Shown: positions 8,349 to 18,345, counted from the stretch's first letter. The stretch is DNA of 64,000 nt from Bacillus sp. CH140a_4T (GCF_008923725.1 NZ_WBPF01000022.1:222913-286912), one strand, 5' to 3'. The notes: generated from the letters alone by a model not told the origin. Program-made: numbers and translations.

Positions 8349-10856
8349 TTAACTTACAATGCCACAGCAGTTTTTATATTTTTTACCGCTTCCACATTTA
8401 CATAAATCGTTGCGGCCTACTTGGTCACCTTTTACAACTGGCTTTTTCTTCGCCTCTTCGCCATCACTAGATGGATGAACAGCTTCACCTTGAACAACTT
8501 CTTGACGCTCTAAGTTTTGTTCAATTTCAGCTTTCATAATGTAACGAGAAATTTCCTCTTCAATAGAAGCAATCATCGATTCGAACATTGCGAATCCTTC
8601 CATTTGATACTCACGAAGTGGATCAATTTGACCGTAGGCACGTAAATGAATACCTTCACGAAGGTGATCCATCGCATCAATATGCTCTGTCCATTTCGTA
8701 TCTACTACACGGAATACAACAACTTTTTCGAACTCACGCATTTGCTCTTCTGGCAGAAGCTTTTCTTTGTCGTTGTAACGCTCTATTAATTTCGCGATAA
8801 TTGGCTCGCTCATTTCCTCTGGAGCAAGACGACGTAACTCTTCTTCTTTTATATCGCCTTCTTGCAGAAGGTTTGTATTTAAGTAGTCAACAAGACCTTT
8901 AATGTTCCAATCTTCTTCAATTTCCTCTTGTGTATGAAGCGCAACAGCACGTTCTACTGTAGATTTCATCATACCTTCAATAATACTGCGTAAGTTTTCA
9001 GAATCCATTACTTCTTGACGCTGTTTGTAAATAACTTCACGTTGCTGACGAAGTACATCATCGTATTGTAGTAACTGCTTACGTGCATCATAGTTATTTC
9101 CTTCTACACGTTTTTGCGCAGATTCTACTGCACGAGAAACCATTTTACTTTCGATTGGCTGTGAATCATCCATACCAAGGCGATCCATCATTGCTTTCAT
9201 ATTGTCAGAACCGAAGCGGCGCATTAGTTCATCTTCCATAGACAAGTAGAACTGCGTTACACCAGGGTCCCCTTGACGACCAGCACGACCACGTAACTGA
9301 TTGTCAATACGACGGCTTTCGTGACGCTCTGTACCGATAACCGCTAGACCAACGTTTTTAATATCGTCTCCAAGCTTAATATCCGTACCACGACCAGCCA
9401 TATTCGTCGCAATCGTTACAGCGCCCTTAATACCAGCTTCTGCAATGATATCAGCTTCTCGCGCATGGTTTTTCGCATTTAAAATGTTATGGCGTACACC
9501 TTTACGTGTTAACATTTTTGAGATAAGCTCTGACGTTTCAATTGCAACTGTACCGACAAGAATAGGTTGCCCTTGTTTATGACGATTTACAATATCCTCA
9601 ACAACTGCATTGAATTTACCTTCCATTGATTTGAAGATTAAATCAGCACGGTCATCACGAATAATATCTTTGTTCGTTGGAATTACGATAACATTCATAT
9701 TGTAAATACTACGGAATTCTTCTTCTTCCGTTTTCGCTGTACCAGTCATACCAGATAACTTTTCATACATACGGAAATAGTTCTGGAACGTAATTGTTGC
9801 GAGTGTCATACTTTCATTTTGAATTTCTACGCCTTCTTTTGCTTCAATAGCTTGGTGCAAACCTTCGCTATAGCGACGACCTTTCATAAGACGACCAGTG
9901 AATTGGTCTACAATTACGATTTCGCCTTCTTGTACAACATAATCTGTATCAAGGTGCATAACAACGTGCGCACGAAGTGCCTGATTAATATGGTGAAGAA
10001 GTGCTACATGTTTTAAATCGAATAAGTTTTCAATATGGAAAGCTTTCTCTGCTTTCGTAATACCATCTTCTGTTAACATTACATTTTTCGTTTTCACATC
10101 AAATGAATACTCTTTTTCATTTTCTAATGTACGAACGAATGCATTTGCAAACATGTATAGCTCTGTTGATTTTTGAGCTTGTCCCGAAATAATAAGCGGC
10201 GTACGTGCTTCATCGACTAAAATAGAATCGACTTCATCGATAATAGCAAAATGAAGTGGACGCTGAACGCACTGTTCTCTATATAAAACCATGTTGTCAC
10301 GTAAGTAATCGAATCCAAGCTCATTATTTGTGCTATACGTAATATCAGCAGCATAAGCCTCTTGTTTCTCTTCGCGTGACATACTGTTTAAGTTAATTCC
10401 TACTGTTAAGCCTAGGAACTCATGAAGCTGTCCCATTTCACTCGCATCACGTTGTGCTAAGTATTCATTGACTGTAACAACGTGAACACCTTTTCCGGTT
10501 AAAGCATTTAAATATACAGGTAATGTAGATGTTAACGTTTTACCTTCACCCGTTTTCATCTCAGAGATATTTCCTTCATGTAAGGCAATACCACCCATTA
10601 GCTGTACGCCATACGGACGCATTCCAAGAACACGAGTCGCAGCTTCACGAACAACCGCAAAAGCTTCAGGAAGTAGATCATCTACTGTCTCACCTTTTGT
10701 TAGACGTTCTTTAAATTCAAGCGTCTTTCCTTTTAATTGTTCATCTGTTAGTGGCTTAATAGATGATTCTAATGCATCAATTTGCTCAACTGTCTTCTGC
10801 ATACGTTTAATTTGGCGTTGATTTACATCAAATACCTTTTTTAAAATACCGATCAT
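8349..10856 (-). CDS. secA: Preprotein translocase ATPase SecA
   Basis: The Sec motor, 835 residues. It binds the SecYEG channel and pushes unfolded preproteins across the membrane. Walker A TGEGKT is near residue 102; the DEAD-like [13 protein letters not shown] is near 205. The helicase core runs through [10 protein letters not shown]. The C-terminal zinc-binding tail [17 protein letters not shown] (C-x-C-x8-C-C) is intact and normally binds phospholipid or ribosome. Length matches B. subtilis SecA (841). AGGAGCG lies just before the start. It is followed by prfB with a weak hairpin between, consistent with a partly coupled operon. Confidence 0.98.
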   Translation of the reverse strand: MIGILKKVFDVNQRQIKRMQKTVEQIDALESSIKPLTDEQLKGKTLEFKERLTKGETVDDLLPEAFAVVREAATRVLGMRPYGVQLMGGIALHEGNISEMKTGEGKTLTSTLPVYLNALTGKGVHVVTVNEYLAQRDASEMGQLHEFLGLTVGINLNSMSREEKQEAYAADITYSTNNELGFDYLRDNMVLYREQCVQRPLHFAIIDEVDSILVDEARTPLIISGQAQKSTELYMFANAFVRTLENEKEYSFDVKTKNVMLTEDGITKAEKAFHIENLFDLKHVALLHHINQALRAHVVMHLDTDYVVQEGEIVIVDQFTGRLMKGRRYSEGLHQAIEAKEGVEIQNESMTLATITFQNYFRMYEKLSGMTGTAKTEEEEFRSIYNMNVIVIPTNKDIIRDDRADLIFKSMEGKFNAVVEDIVNRHKQGQPILVGTVAIETSELISKMLTRKGVRHNILNAKNHAREADIIAEAGIKGAVTIATNMAGRGTDIKLGDDIKNVGLAVIGTERHESRRIDNQLRGRAGRQGDPGVTQFYLSMEDELMRRFGSDNMKAMMDRLGMDDSQPIESKMVSRAVESAQKRVEGNNYDARKQLLQYDDVLRQQREVIYKQRQEVMDSENLRSIIEGMMKSTVERAVALHTQEEIEEDWNIKGLVDYLNTNLLQEGDIKEEELRRLAPEEMSEPIIAKLIERYNDKEKLLPEEQMREFEKVVVFRVVDTKWTEHIDAMDHLREGIHLRAYGQIDPLREYQMEGFAMFESMIASIEEEISRYIMKAEIEQNLERQEVVQGEAVHPSSDGEEAKKKPVVKGDQVGRNDLCKCGSGKKYKNCCGIVS

Positions 10857-11096
10857 AGGAAATACGCTCCTCTTTTTTATTAAAATAAAACTTCCGATTG
10901 TTTTTTCTTTTTCTATTACAATCAGTCGTTATAAAAATCAAATGTATGTTATGCCAATTTTTCTCCTAATTAAAAAAACTAAAATGTATATACCTAATGA
11001 TAATTGTAACACTTGTCTTATAACTATGACAACAATCGGCCGAATGTCTCGTTCTAAATTAAGAAAACTTTTTAAAAAAATCTATTTTCAGCAAAA

Positions 11097-11125
11097 AAAA
11101 GCGCAGCCATTTCGGCTGCGCTTTT
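11097..11125 (-). terminator. Terminator of hpf
   Basis: A perfect 12-bp stem AAAAGCGCAGCC/GGCTGCGCTTTT with a 5-base loop is followed by eight T residues on the minus strand, seven bases after the hpf stop. Confidence 0.95.
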
Positions 11126-11131
11126 GAATTA

Positions 11132-11674
11132 TTATTTAGTTTCGATTAAACCGTATTTCCCATCTTTACGGCCATATACAACATTAGTTTCATTTGTATC
11201 AGCATTTGTGAAGACGAAGAAATTATGTCCTAGCATATCCATTTGTAGGATTGCTTCTTCAACGTCCATCGGTTTTAAATCGAATCGTTTTGTACGTACA
11301 AGTTCTAGTTCATCCTCTTCTACCTCATCCAGAACAGCTACTGCTTCTGGAAGGATAAAGTTCGTTTTCACAGAACCTTTCTCACGTAACTTACGATTTA
11401 CCTTTGTTTTATGTTTACGAATTTGTCGCTCAAGTTTATCAACTACTAAATCGATAGCAGCGTACATATCGCTATTAGTTTCTTCTGCACGAAGTAATAA
11501 ATCAGTAAATGGAATTGTTACCTCGACACGTTGCTTGTCAGAGTATACTTTTAAATTAACTTTAACCTCTGGGAATGTATCAAAATAACGCTCTAACTTA
11601 CTTAGTTTTTTCTCTACATATTCCTTTAATGCTGGAGTTACTTCAATATTTTCACCACGAATGTTGAATTTCAT
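11132..11674 (-). CDS. hpf: Ribosome hibernation promoting factor, long form
   Basis: A 180-residue long HPF (B. subtilis YvyD). The N-terminal S30AE domain (about 1-100) sits in the mRNA/tRNA channel. A basic linker follows, and the C-terminal domain (about 122-178, KRFDLKPMDVEEAILQMDMLGHNFFVF) dimerises ribosomes into inactive 100S particles in stationary phase or stress. GAAAGGAGGAATTCATCT precedes the ATG. It is monocistronic, upstream of secA as in B. subtilis. In that species it is under SigB and SigH; I did not find clear SigB or SigH boxes here. Confidence 0.96.
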   Translation of the reverse strand: MKFNIRGENIEVTPALKEYVEKKLSKLERYFDTFPEVKVNLKVYSDKQRVEVTIPFTDLLLRAEETNSDMYAAIDLVVDKLERQIRKHKTKVNRKLREKGSVKTNFILPEAVAVLDEVEEDELELVRTKRFDLKPMDVEEAILQMDMLGHNFFVFTNADTNETNVVYGRKDGKYGLIETK

Positions 11675-11992
11675 AGATGAATTCCTCCTTTCAAGCCTAT
11701 GTACTATAATTTCGACACTGGCTTAAAAACTCCTTCTAACTTTTTAAAAAAATTAGTGGAATTGCGATTTTTTTATCGTTTTTTGTTGAAATGAAAAGAT
11801 GCATCGTTTCTATCTTTATTTTATCCTATTAACATCGTGAATAACGAATATAACTGTGGACAATTCGTTACAGAAAAGAAACAACTTTTTGACAACTTGA
11901 TTCATAACAAAAACCCCTTGCAAAAACAAGGGGTTCTACCATATATATAACGTTGCCACAAACGCAGCTTTCTCTTCCCAAAAACAATATCC
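11675..11992. other. Intergenic region between csp and hpf
   Basis: These 318 bases hold the csp terminator at 11912-11935 and otherwise AT-rich sequence that must contain the hpf promoter. I see no ORF with a ribosome binding site and no further hairpin. Confidence 0.5.
11912..11935 (-). terminator. Terminator of the cold shock gene
   Basis: A perfect 9-bp stem AACCCCTTG/CAAGGGGTT with a 6-base loop is followed by TTTTTG on the minus strand, about 58 bases after the csp stop. Confidence 0.9.
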
Positions 11993-12196
11993 CTACAGTT
12001 TTACAACATTAGCTGCTTGTGGTCCACGTGCTCCATCTACAATATCAAACTCAACTTGTTGTCCTTCTTCTAATGACTTATATCCATCTTGTTGAATAGC
12101 AGAAAAATGAACAAACACATCATCACCGTCTTCACGCTCAATAAATCCAAATCCCTTTTCTGCATTGAACCATTTCACTCTTCCTTGCATGTTCAT
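11993..12196 (-). CDS. cspC: Cold shock protein (CspC-like)
   Basis: A 65-67 residue single-domain nucleic acid chaperone with RNP1 (KGFGFIE) and RNP2 (VFVHFSAI). It melts RNA secondary structure in the cold and during growth-phase shifts. From memory the sequence beginning [16 protein letters not shown] fits CspC of the B. cereus group, where several paralogs exist; the paralog letter is less certain than the family. The first ATG (MNMQG) has AAGGG at 6 bases. The ATG two codons later (12190) matches the usual family N-terminus, so either may be used. The 120-base leader upstream has a GGGC-GAAT-GCCC mini-hairpin at about 12219-12233 that may be part of a cold-responsive 5' UTR. Confidence 0.95.
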
Positions 12197-12316
12197 TCCA
12201 TTCCCTTCACTCTAAAAATCAGGGCATTCGCCCCATAATTTGACTATAACGAATGACAACTTACGAAGTCAAAGAAGACTTATCGTCTTTTTATTATCCC
12301 TTTCGACAGTTACAGA

Positions 12317-13021
12317 TTAACTTCTACAAAGCGTCAAACTAGAAACTTCCCTTGCCCCTCTATCGTATAAAAGACTTCCAATTTGTCTAACTGTAATTCC
12401 TGTCGTATATACATCATCAACGAGTAAAATGTGTTGACCATGAAACATCTCTTCTCCTTGAAAATAAAAAGGATTACTTCCCGAAAGCCTTTCTTTACGT
12501 GTCTTCTTACTTTGCTTTTCTGTTTCCCTTCTTCTTAATGATGGATACGAACTGTTGACAGGTAAACAAGTTGCTAATAACTCTGCCTGATTAAAACCAC
12601 GTTCATATTCCCGTTCCCTACTAAGCGGAACAGCAATCACACTTGAAACACTTATAAAATGCTTTTGAAATAGCTCCCGAAAGGATCGATGAAAAATATG
12701 AACTAACTCCGCATCCCCCCGAAACTTAAACTGTGCTAATATTTCTTTCATCTCATCATCGTACACGTGCAAAGAACGATTTTTAAAAGGACGATACTTC
12801 TCCTCATTTATCCACCTTACGCAATCCACACAAATATCATTGTCTTTATATTCGGAAGGTAAGTCCTCTAAAGGTCTCCCACACTCCATGCAAATCTCTC
12901 CTATAATATAGGAAAGTTTCTGCTCACATCTGTCACATATATATTTTTTGTGAGACTTTACAAAGAATGTGTACCAACTAACTGTTTCCAACATATACTC
13001 ATCACAAAGCAAACAATGCAT
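12317..13021 (-). CDS. comFC: Competence protein ComFC (phosphoribosyltransferase family)
   Basis: A 234-residue ComF/GntX-family protein. The N-terminal zinc-binding part has CLLC, CDRCEQ, CMECGRP and CVDC pairs (residues 3-75). The C-terminal type I PRTase-like domain has the PRPP motif ILLVDDVYTTGITV near residue 200. It takes part in DNA uptake during transformation and is thought to work with ComFA. Its ATG overlaps the comFA stop by one base (TAATG), so translation is coupled. comFB, which lies between these genes in B. subtilis, is absent here. Confidence 0.93.
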   Translation of the reverse strand: MHCLLCDEYMLETVSWYTFFVKSHKKYICDRCEQKLSYIIGEICMECGRPLEDLPSEYKDNDICVDCVRWINEEKYRPFKNRSLHVYDDEMKEILAQFKFRGDAELVHIFHRSFRELFQKHFISVSSVIAVPLSREREYERGFNQAELLATCLPVNSSYPSLRRRETEKQSKKTRKERLSGSNPFYFQGEEMFHGQHILLVDDVYTTGITVRQIGSLLYDRGAREVSSLTLCRS

Positions 13022-14376
13022 TAATCGATCAACCCTTGTTCCTTCGCATTTTTGTTCATACTTTGAATGTGCTTTTTCGCGCGTACCATCGACTCTGTCT
13101 TACCGTAATGAAAATACATAACCTCGCCATATGGCTCTTCAAAACTACGACCTGCTCGGCCTGCAATTTGTACGAGCGCACTCTCTGAAAAAATTTCTTC
13201 TTCTGCCCCTAGCACCGCCACTTGTAAGTTCTTCACAGTTACTCCCCTTTCTAAAATCGTCGTTGTAACTAATAACGGAATTTCTCCCTTTCTGAACGCT
13301 GCTACTTTTTCTTTTCTCATCGAATCTTCTGCATGTACACCATCGATTCTATTATCCAAACCTTTCAATAACAGACTTATTTCTTCTATATATCGCACAT
13401 GAGGAACAAATAAAAAAATAGGATGTTTTTTGTTTACGTACATTTTTAACCATTGTAGTAACACTCGAGGAATTTTTTTATGATGAAGGCTTTTCTTCCA
13501 ATTTCCACACCAGCTAAATAGAGGAACTGGTAACGGATGACGATGGTATCGTCCTGAGACAATGATACCCTTTTGTTTGCCCCTTCTGAAATTACGCTTC
13601 CACTTTTCATCAGGAGTTGCCGTTAAATAAATACGCGCCGCTTTCTCTTTCATCGCTTGTTGTACCGCATACTGTAACATTCGATCTGCATGATACGGGA
13701 AGGCATCAATCTCATCTACAATCATGACATGAAACGCTCTATAATAACGTAACAATTGATGCGTCGTTGCAACGACTAACGCTGCATCTTTTTCACGATC
13801 TACACTCCCTCCGTATAAAGCAGCTACATTTATATTAGGAAACACTTCTTGTAATCTCGGTGCTAATTCCAGTACAACGTCTGTTCTTGGCGTTGCGATA
13901 CAAACTCTTTCTCCTTTTTGAAGTGCCTCTGCAATACCGTAAAACAACATCTCCGTTTTTCCAGCCCCGCATACAGCCCAAATAAAAAAAGATTCTTTCT
14001 GCTTAATAGCTTCTATAACACCTTGCGTCGCCAACTCCTGACCAGTAGACAAATTCCCGTTCCACTGTAACGAATTTAAACCTTTTCCTTCTTTTCTTTC
14101 AGAGATCCCACGAACAAGTACAGCACATTCACTTACCCTCCCCATCGTTATACACTTCCGGCAATACGTACACACTTTACTGCACCTTTTACATGAAAAT
14201 GATGCAAATAGTCGCTGCTCTATATTTCCGCAGCGCTGACATATATATTTAGAAGACTTCTTTGTTACACCTTGTACACATACGACCTCTCCCTTCTTTT
14301 TCAAATCACTTAATTTTCTCCGTAAATCTAAAGAGAGTTCCTCTAATAGTAACTGTTTCCCCGCTAACATCAGCAA
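13021..14376 (-). CDS. comFA: Competence DNA-uptake helicase ComFA
   Basis: A 451-residue superfamily-2 ATPase that powers DNA import in transformation. The N-terminal zinc finger has cysteine pairs CQRC, CKRC and CTYCRKC between residues 46 and 84. Walker A AVCGAGKTEML is near 134-144, the DEAD-type motif is IVDEIDAFP near 218, and motif VI is QIAGRAGRS near 412. B. subtilis ComFA is 463 residues. First gene of a two-gene comFA-comFC operon. No ComK box was identified by eye in the 120 bases upstream. Confidence 0.94.
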   Translation of the reverse strand: MLMLAGKQLLLEELSLDLRRKLSDLKKKGEVVCVQGVTKKSSKYICQRCGNIEQRLFASFSCKRCSKVCTYCRKCITMGRVSECAVLVRGISERKEGKGLNSLQWNGNLSTGQELATQGVIEAIKQKESFFIWAVCGAGKTEMLFYGIAEALQKGERVCIATPRTDVVLELAPRLQEVFPNINVAALYGGSVDREKDAALVVATTHQLLRYYRAFHVMIVDEIDAFPYHADRMLQYAVQQAMKEKAARIYLTATPDEKWKRNFRRGKQKGIIVSGRYHRHPLPVPLFSWCGNWKKSLHHKKIPRVLLQWLKMYVNKKHPIFLFVPHVRYIEEISLLLKGLDNRIDGVHAEDSMRKEKVAAFRKGEIPLLVTTTILERGVTVKNLQVAVLGAEEEIFSESALVQIAGRAGRSFEEPYGEVMYFHYGKTESMVRAKKHIQSMNKNAKEQGLID

Positions 14377-14429
14377 CCACCTCCAGCCCTACTATAAACC
14401 TTTCTCATAATCTCGTAAAAACTCAAAAA

Positions 14430-14468
14430 AGCCGATAACCTACTTATAAAATAGTAAGCTATCGACTT
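14430..14468 (-). terminator. Terminator of the CwlO-like gene
   Basis: A long imperfect stem (AGTCGATAGCTTACTA with TAAGTAGGTTATCGGCT) lies 28 bases after the stop and is followed by TTTTTT on the minus strand. Confidence 0.8.
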
Positions 14469-14496
14469 TATACACGTTTTTTATTCAATTATAATC

Positions 14497-15813
14497 CTAT
14501 AATCTACCGTAACCTAAGAAATGTTTTTGATTATAAGAACTATTTACACTACCGTAAGTAACACCCGTTGATTCATCAGCAGCATGGATCATTTGACCGC
14601 CACCAATATAAATACCAACGTGAGATACGCCTGCTCTGTAAGTACCTTGTAAGAAGATAAGATCTCCTGGTTTTGCTTCAGATGGGCTAATCTTTTGTAC
14701 AGAGTTCCATAAACCTCTAGTATCTTGACGACCTAAACCATAAACATAAGAGATTAAACCACTGCAGTCAAATCCACCATTTGAAATTGATGCACTACCC
14801 CATACGTATTTTAGACCTACTAAACCTTTAGCTTTTTCAACAACATCATTTGTTGGTGCTGGTGCTGGTGTTGGTGTTGGAGCTGGTTTTTTCGCTTCTT
14901 CTTTTTTAGGCTCTTCTTTTGGAGCTTGTACAGCATTGTTTGCTGGCGCTGCTGGTTGAGCCTGTGTTTGTGCTGGTTGAGCTGGAGCCTGCGCTGGTTG
15001 AGCTGCTGCTTGAGCTGCTTGCTCTGCCTGCTTTTGAGCAGCAGCCTCTTGTGCAGCTTTTTCTTGCGCTTCTTTTTCAGCAATTTGTTGTAATTTTAAT
15101 GCCTGTTGTTCAAGCTCCTTCAATTGATCTTCCGTACTTGTCATTGAAGTTACAACTGTATCCATTTTACTACTTAAATCGTTTACTGCTGTTGCTTTTT
15201 TCGCTTTTTCAGCGTCAAGTTCTTTTTTAGCAGTTTCAATTTGAGCTTGTGCTTCTTTTAATTCTTTTTGTTTTGTTTTTACCGTTTCAACATCTTTTTT
15301 CACGTTCGCTTGATCTTCTTGTTGTGTTTTCATGATGTCTTCGTCAGACGCAAGAATTTTAGAAACTGAATTTAAACGATCCACTAAATCTGCAATGTTT
15401 TTAGAGTTTACAAGAACTTCTGTTACAACGTTTGTGTTTGGTTGTTCTTGAAGTGCAACTAAACGTTTTCTTAATAACTCTTCACGTTTTGCAATTTTCG
15501 TTTGTAGTTCTGCAATATCTTTATTTTTATTTTCGATTAATTGCTCAGTATCTGCTACTTTTTTCGTTGTTTCATCAAGTTTTGAAGCATTCTCTTGAAC
15601 AGACTTATCCAAACCTTGAATTGTTTTGTTTAAGTCATTCATTTGCTTTTGTAATTCATCACGTTCTTGTTGTTGTTTATGTAAAGTGTCATTTTGTGTA
15701 TTAATTTGTGATTTCACGTCAGAAATTTTATCTTCTGCAAATACATTTGGTGTTAGTCCTGAAAACATTAACCCTGCAACTAATGCGCAAGATGCTATTT
15801 TTAGCTTTTTCAT
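14497..15813 (-). CDS. cwlO: CwlO-like D,L-endopeptidase (coiled coil + NlpC/P60)
   Basis: Secreted peptidoglycan hydrolase of 438 residues: signal peptide (1-26, cut after VFAE region), long N-terminal coiled coil (about 28-250, rich in Glu/Lys/Gln heptads), a low-complexity Ala/Gln/Pro linker (about 250-325) and an NlpC/P60 domain. The catalytic Cys is near residue 350 (FDCSG), with His in VSHVGIYIGGG. B. subtilis CwlO has this layout, cleaves D-Glu/mDAP bonds for elongation and is switched on by FtsEX. I start it at MKKLKIASCA, which begins the signal peptide; the ribosome binding site is poor (GCGGTG, 13 bases away). WalR-like direct repeats lie upstream. Alternative: another coiled-coil NlpC/P60 paralog. 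Confidence 0.88.
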   Translation of the reverse strand: MKKLKIASCALVAGLMFSGLTPNVFAEDKISDVKSQINTQNDTLHKQQQERDELQKQMNDLNKTIQGLDKSVQENASKLDETTKKVADTEQLIENKNKDIAELQTKIAKREELLRKRLVALQEQPNTNVVTEVLVNSKNIADLVDRLNSVSKILASDEDIMKTQQEDQANVKKDVETVKTKQKELKEAQAQIETAKKELDAEKAKKATAVNDLSSKMDTVVTSMTSTEDQLKELEQQALKLQQIAEKEAQEKAAQEAAAQKQAEQAAQAAAQPAQAPAQPAQTQAQPAAPANNAVQAPKEEPKKEEAKKPAPTPTPAPAPTNDVVEKAKGLVGLKYVWGSASISNGGFDCSGLISYVYGLGRQDTRGLWNSVQKISPSEAKPGDLIFLQGTYRAGVSHVGIYIGGGQMIHAADESTGVTYGSVNSSYNQKHFLGYGRL

Positions 15814-15908
15814 TTTATTTTTTACACCGCTTTCTTTTTTCTTTTTCCGTATATAACCTATAAAATTTATACCATAATTCGGGATTTTTTTTGCTAATGT
15901 TACGCTTT

Positions 15909-15925
15909 TGTAAAACAAATGTAAT
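15909..15925 (+). promoter_or_regulatory. WalR-type direct repeat upstream of the CwlO-like gene
   Basis: TGTAAA-ACAAA-TGTAAT fits the WalR (YycF) box TGTWAH-N5-TGTWAH exactly. A third half-site TGTAAC follows at 15932-15937. The repeat is on the strand opposite to the gene, about 96 bases upstream of its start. B. subtilis cwlO (yvcE) is a WalR target. The match is clear by eye; function is inferred. Confidence 0.55.
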
Positions 15926-16006
15926 ATTATATGTAACTCTATCGCAAAATATGCATATTTTTGTATGTATGTGTAGAATTTAAAACGTTTTTTATAAGCA
16001 AAGAAA

Positions 16007-16032
16007 AAAACGTAAGGTTTCCCTTACGTTTT
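16007..16032 (-). terminator. Terminator of the HxlR regulator gene
   Basis: A perfect 11-bp stem AAAACGTAAGG/CCTTACGTTTT with a short loop is followed by seven T residues on the minus strand. Confidence 0.92.
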
Positions 16033-16065
16033 ATTAAATATACTAATACGAATGCAATCCAAGTG

Positions 16066-16389
16066 TTATTTCATCCATTTTTCAGCCCAATTTTGGACTT
16101 CATCCATAACACTTTCTAATGCTTTTCCTTTGTCAGTTAAGCCGTACTCGATTCGAACTGGTACTTCTGGATAAACATTACGAACTACAATGCCTTCGCT
16201 TTCCAATTCCTTCAAACGCTCTGACAACATACGATCGCTCATATTCGGTATAATATCTGCGATTTCCCTAAAACGTTTTGACTCTTCAAGCAAAGATTTA
16301 ATAATCAAGCCAGTCCATTTTTTACTAAGTAAAGTAAAAGCTGACTCAAACTTTGGACATAAACAAGAATTATGCTCCATATGTTTCAC
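16066..16389 (-). CDS. HxlR-family winged-helix transcriptional regulator
   Basis: A 107-residue MarR-like winged helix of the HxlR/YodB group: KKWTGLIIKSLLEESKRFREIADIIPNMSDRMLSERLKELESEGIV spans the HTH and wing. It has two N-terminal cysteines (C9, C11). Bacillus relatives such as YodB and CatR sense quinones or diamide through an N-terminal Cys. Ribosome binding site GAGAGGTG before ATG. It is monocistronic, with no obviously linked oxidoreductase target in the window, so the effector and targets are unknown. Confidence 0.85.
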   Translation of the reverse strand: MKHMEHNSCLCPKFESAFTLLSKKWTGLIIKSLLEESKRFREIADIIPNMSDRMLSERLKELESEGIVVRNVYPEVPVRIEYGLTDKGKALESVMDEVQNWAEKWMK

Positions 16390-16515
16390 CTCTCTTCCAT
16401 TATAATATAGTCTCTTGTAAAAAGTAAGTTATAAAACTTTCCTCGTTATTTTATTTTACGTACATTTTACCATTTCCAAATATTAACTTGTCAACTAAGC
16501 GTAAAATATCCGTAA

Positions 16516-16545
16516 AAAAACCCTCTTCAAAAAGAGAGCTTTTTA
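16516..16545 (-). terminator. Terminator of degV
   Basis: On the minus strand an AAAAAGCTCTCTT arm pairs imperfectly with AAGAGGGTTTTTTT, leaving a T7 tail, nine bases past the degV stop. Confidence 0.75.
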
Positions 16546-16553
16546 TATTTTTA

Positions 16554-17396
16554 TTACTTCGTATACCATCCCAGACCTAATGCACCTTCACCTAAATGCG
16601 TACCAATTACAGCACCAAAATAACCTGTGCGGATTGTGACATGAGGATATTTTGCTTCTAATTCAGCCTTCCATTCATTCGCTTCCTCTTCACGCTGTGC
16701 ATGAATGATAACTGCTTCCATAGGTACACCTTTACTTGCTTGCTCATCAAAAATTTCAACAATTCGTTTTAACGCTTTTTTACGCGTACGAATCTTTTCA
16801 AACGGAATAATGATTTTATCTCTAAAATATAAAACCGGCTTCACTTGTAACAAACTACCAATGAAGGCTTGTGCACTATTTAATCGTCCGCCTCGTTGTA
16901 AATGATGTAAATCATCCACTACAAAATAGGCGTCCATCGTTTGTTTCATTTCATCAAATCGGGCGATAATCTCTTTCGGATCCTTTCCTTCGCTTGCTAG
17001 CCTTGCACCTTCACGCACATAGAATCCTTGTACTTCACAACTAATTTCAGAGTCGTACGTATATACATCAATACCCTCTACCATTTGTCCAGCTGTCGTT
17101 GCCGTTTGATATGTACCACTAATCCCACTTGAAAGATGAATGCTAATAACCGCATCATAATCCTTAGATAGTTCTTCAAATAACTCCACAAACTTTCCGA
17201 TTGCTGGCTGAGAAGTTTTCGGAAGTTCTTCTTGCTCACGTACTTTTACATAGAAATCATCTACTGAAATTTCTGCTTCTTCTTGATAAGATTCCGTTCC
17301 AAACACAACGTTTAATGGAATCATATATATATTGAGTTCATCACGAATATGCTTCGGTATATATGCTGTACTATCAGTAACAATAGCTGTTTTCAT
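16554..17396 (-). CDS. DegV family fatty-acid-binding protein
   Basis: A 280-residue DegV/EDD-fold protein. The N-terminal segment TAIVTDSTAYIPK and the SSGISGTYQTA loop are the conserved fatty-acyl carboxylate-binding elements. The C-terminal part ends TGYFGAVIGTHLGEGALGLGWY, typical of the family. FakB-type DegV proteins present exogenous fatty acids to the FakA kinase; several paralogs per genome differ in acyl preference. No fakA lies nearby, so the exact role is open. Ribosome binding site AAGGCAGG. Single gene with its own terminator. Confidence 0.9.
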   Translation of the reverse strand: MKTAIVTDSTAYIPKHIRDELNIYMIPLNVVFGTESYQEEAEISVDDFYVKVREQEELPKTSQPAIGKFVELFEELSKDYDAVISIHLSSGISGTYQTATTAGQMVEGIDVYTYDSEISCEVQGFYVREGARLASEGKDPKEIIARFDEMKQTMDAYFVVDDLHHLQRGGRLNSAQAFIGSLLQVKPVLYFRDKIIIPFEKIRTRKKALKRIVEIFDEQASKGVPMEAVIIHAQREEEANEWKAELEAKYPHVTIRTGYFGAVIGTHLGEGALGLGWYTK

Positions 17397-17635
17397 TTGC
17401 GTACCTGCCTTATAAAAAAGTTTTTATTCCCTAAGTTTACACGAAAACTAAAAATGGTGCATCCAAACATGAAAATGCCGGTTTGGAATTATACTCACCA
17501 TCTCGACAAATTACAACAAAAAGGTGAAATACTCACCAAAAAATTCATCTTATTTATAAAAAATGTTTGAATATAAAAACGCTCGCTTTTAAAATGTAAA
17601 GTACTAGTCATTTTGATAGATAGGGGCGTATACGA

Positions 17636-18271
17636 GTGTTATTACAATATTTAACAATCAAAGACTACGGCGAGCACGAAATTGTCATTCAAAAATCAAG
17701 GTTTATCTGTTACATTAGCCGAGCTACAACCGAAGAAGAAGCTCAAGAATTTATACAAAAAATAAAAAAACAAAATTGGAATGCCACGCATAATTGTTCT
17801 GCATATTTAATTGGCGAACAAGATCAAATCCAAAAAGCAAATGATGATGGAGAACCTAGCGGTACAGCTGGCGTACCTATGTTAGAGGTACTAAAAAAAC
17901 GCGGTTTAAAAGATACTGTCGTTGTCGTTACACGCTATTTTGGTGGCATCAAACTTGGCGCAGGTGGATTAATTCGCGCATATGGAAAATGTACAAGTGA
18001 AGGCATTAATCATGTCGGTGTTGTCGAGCGAAAACTCATGCGTGTTATGCAGACCGAAATTGATTACACATTGCTTGGCAAAATTGAAAATGAATTACGT
18101 AATTCAAAATATGCCATTAAAGATATACATTATCTCGAAAATGTCACATTTAATACGTATGTAGAAGAAGATGGAAAACAAGCATTCACTGATTGGATGA
18201 TTGAATTAACAAATGGGAAATGTACAATTACAGAAGGAGATATGTTGTACTTAGAACAGGATGTTATCTAA
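17636..18271 (+). CDS. yvyE: YvyE/YigZ (IMPACT) family protein
   Basis: A 211-residue IMPACT-family protein. The N-terminal UPF0029 domain has the hallmark NDDGEPSGTAGVPMLEVLKK and VTRYFGGIKLGAGGL segments. The C-terminal half is the ferredoxin-like DUF1949 domain. E. coli YigZ and yeast relatives link to translation control; the bacterial function is not settled. It starts with GTG behind TAGGGGCG. It lies immediately upstream of the LCP gene, as in B. subtilis (yvyE next to tagU/lytR). Confidence 0.92.
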   Translation: MLLQYLTIKDYGEHEIVIQKSRFICYISRATTEEEAQEFIQKIKKQNWNATHNCSAYLIGEQDQIQKANDDGEPSGTAGVPMLEVLKKRGLKDTVVVVTRYFGGIKLGAGGLIRAYGKCTSEGINHVGVVERKLMRVMQTEIDYTLLGKIENELRNSKYAIKDIHYLENVTFNTYVEEDGKQAFTDWMIELTNGKCTITEGDMLYLEQDVI

Positions 18272-18345
18272 GAATAACTATATTATCACCTTTAAAGATT
18301 AATGTAGTGAATTACTTCCCTACAAATGAACTAAGGAGATTATAT

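Noticed and set aside
14820-15083. Alternative-frame ORF rich in Lys/Gln inside the CwlO-like gene
   Set aside because: It is the shadow of the Ala/Gln/Pro linker repeat; the real frame has signal peptide, coiled coil and NlpC/P60 domain.
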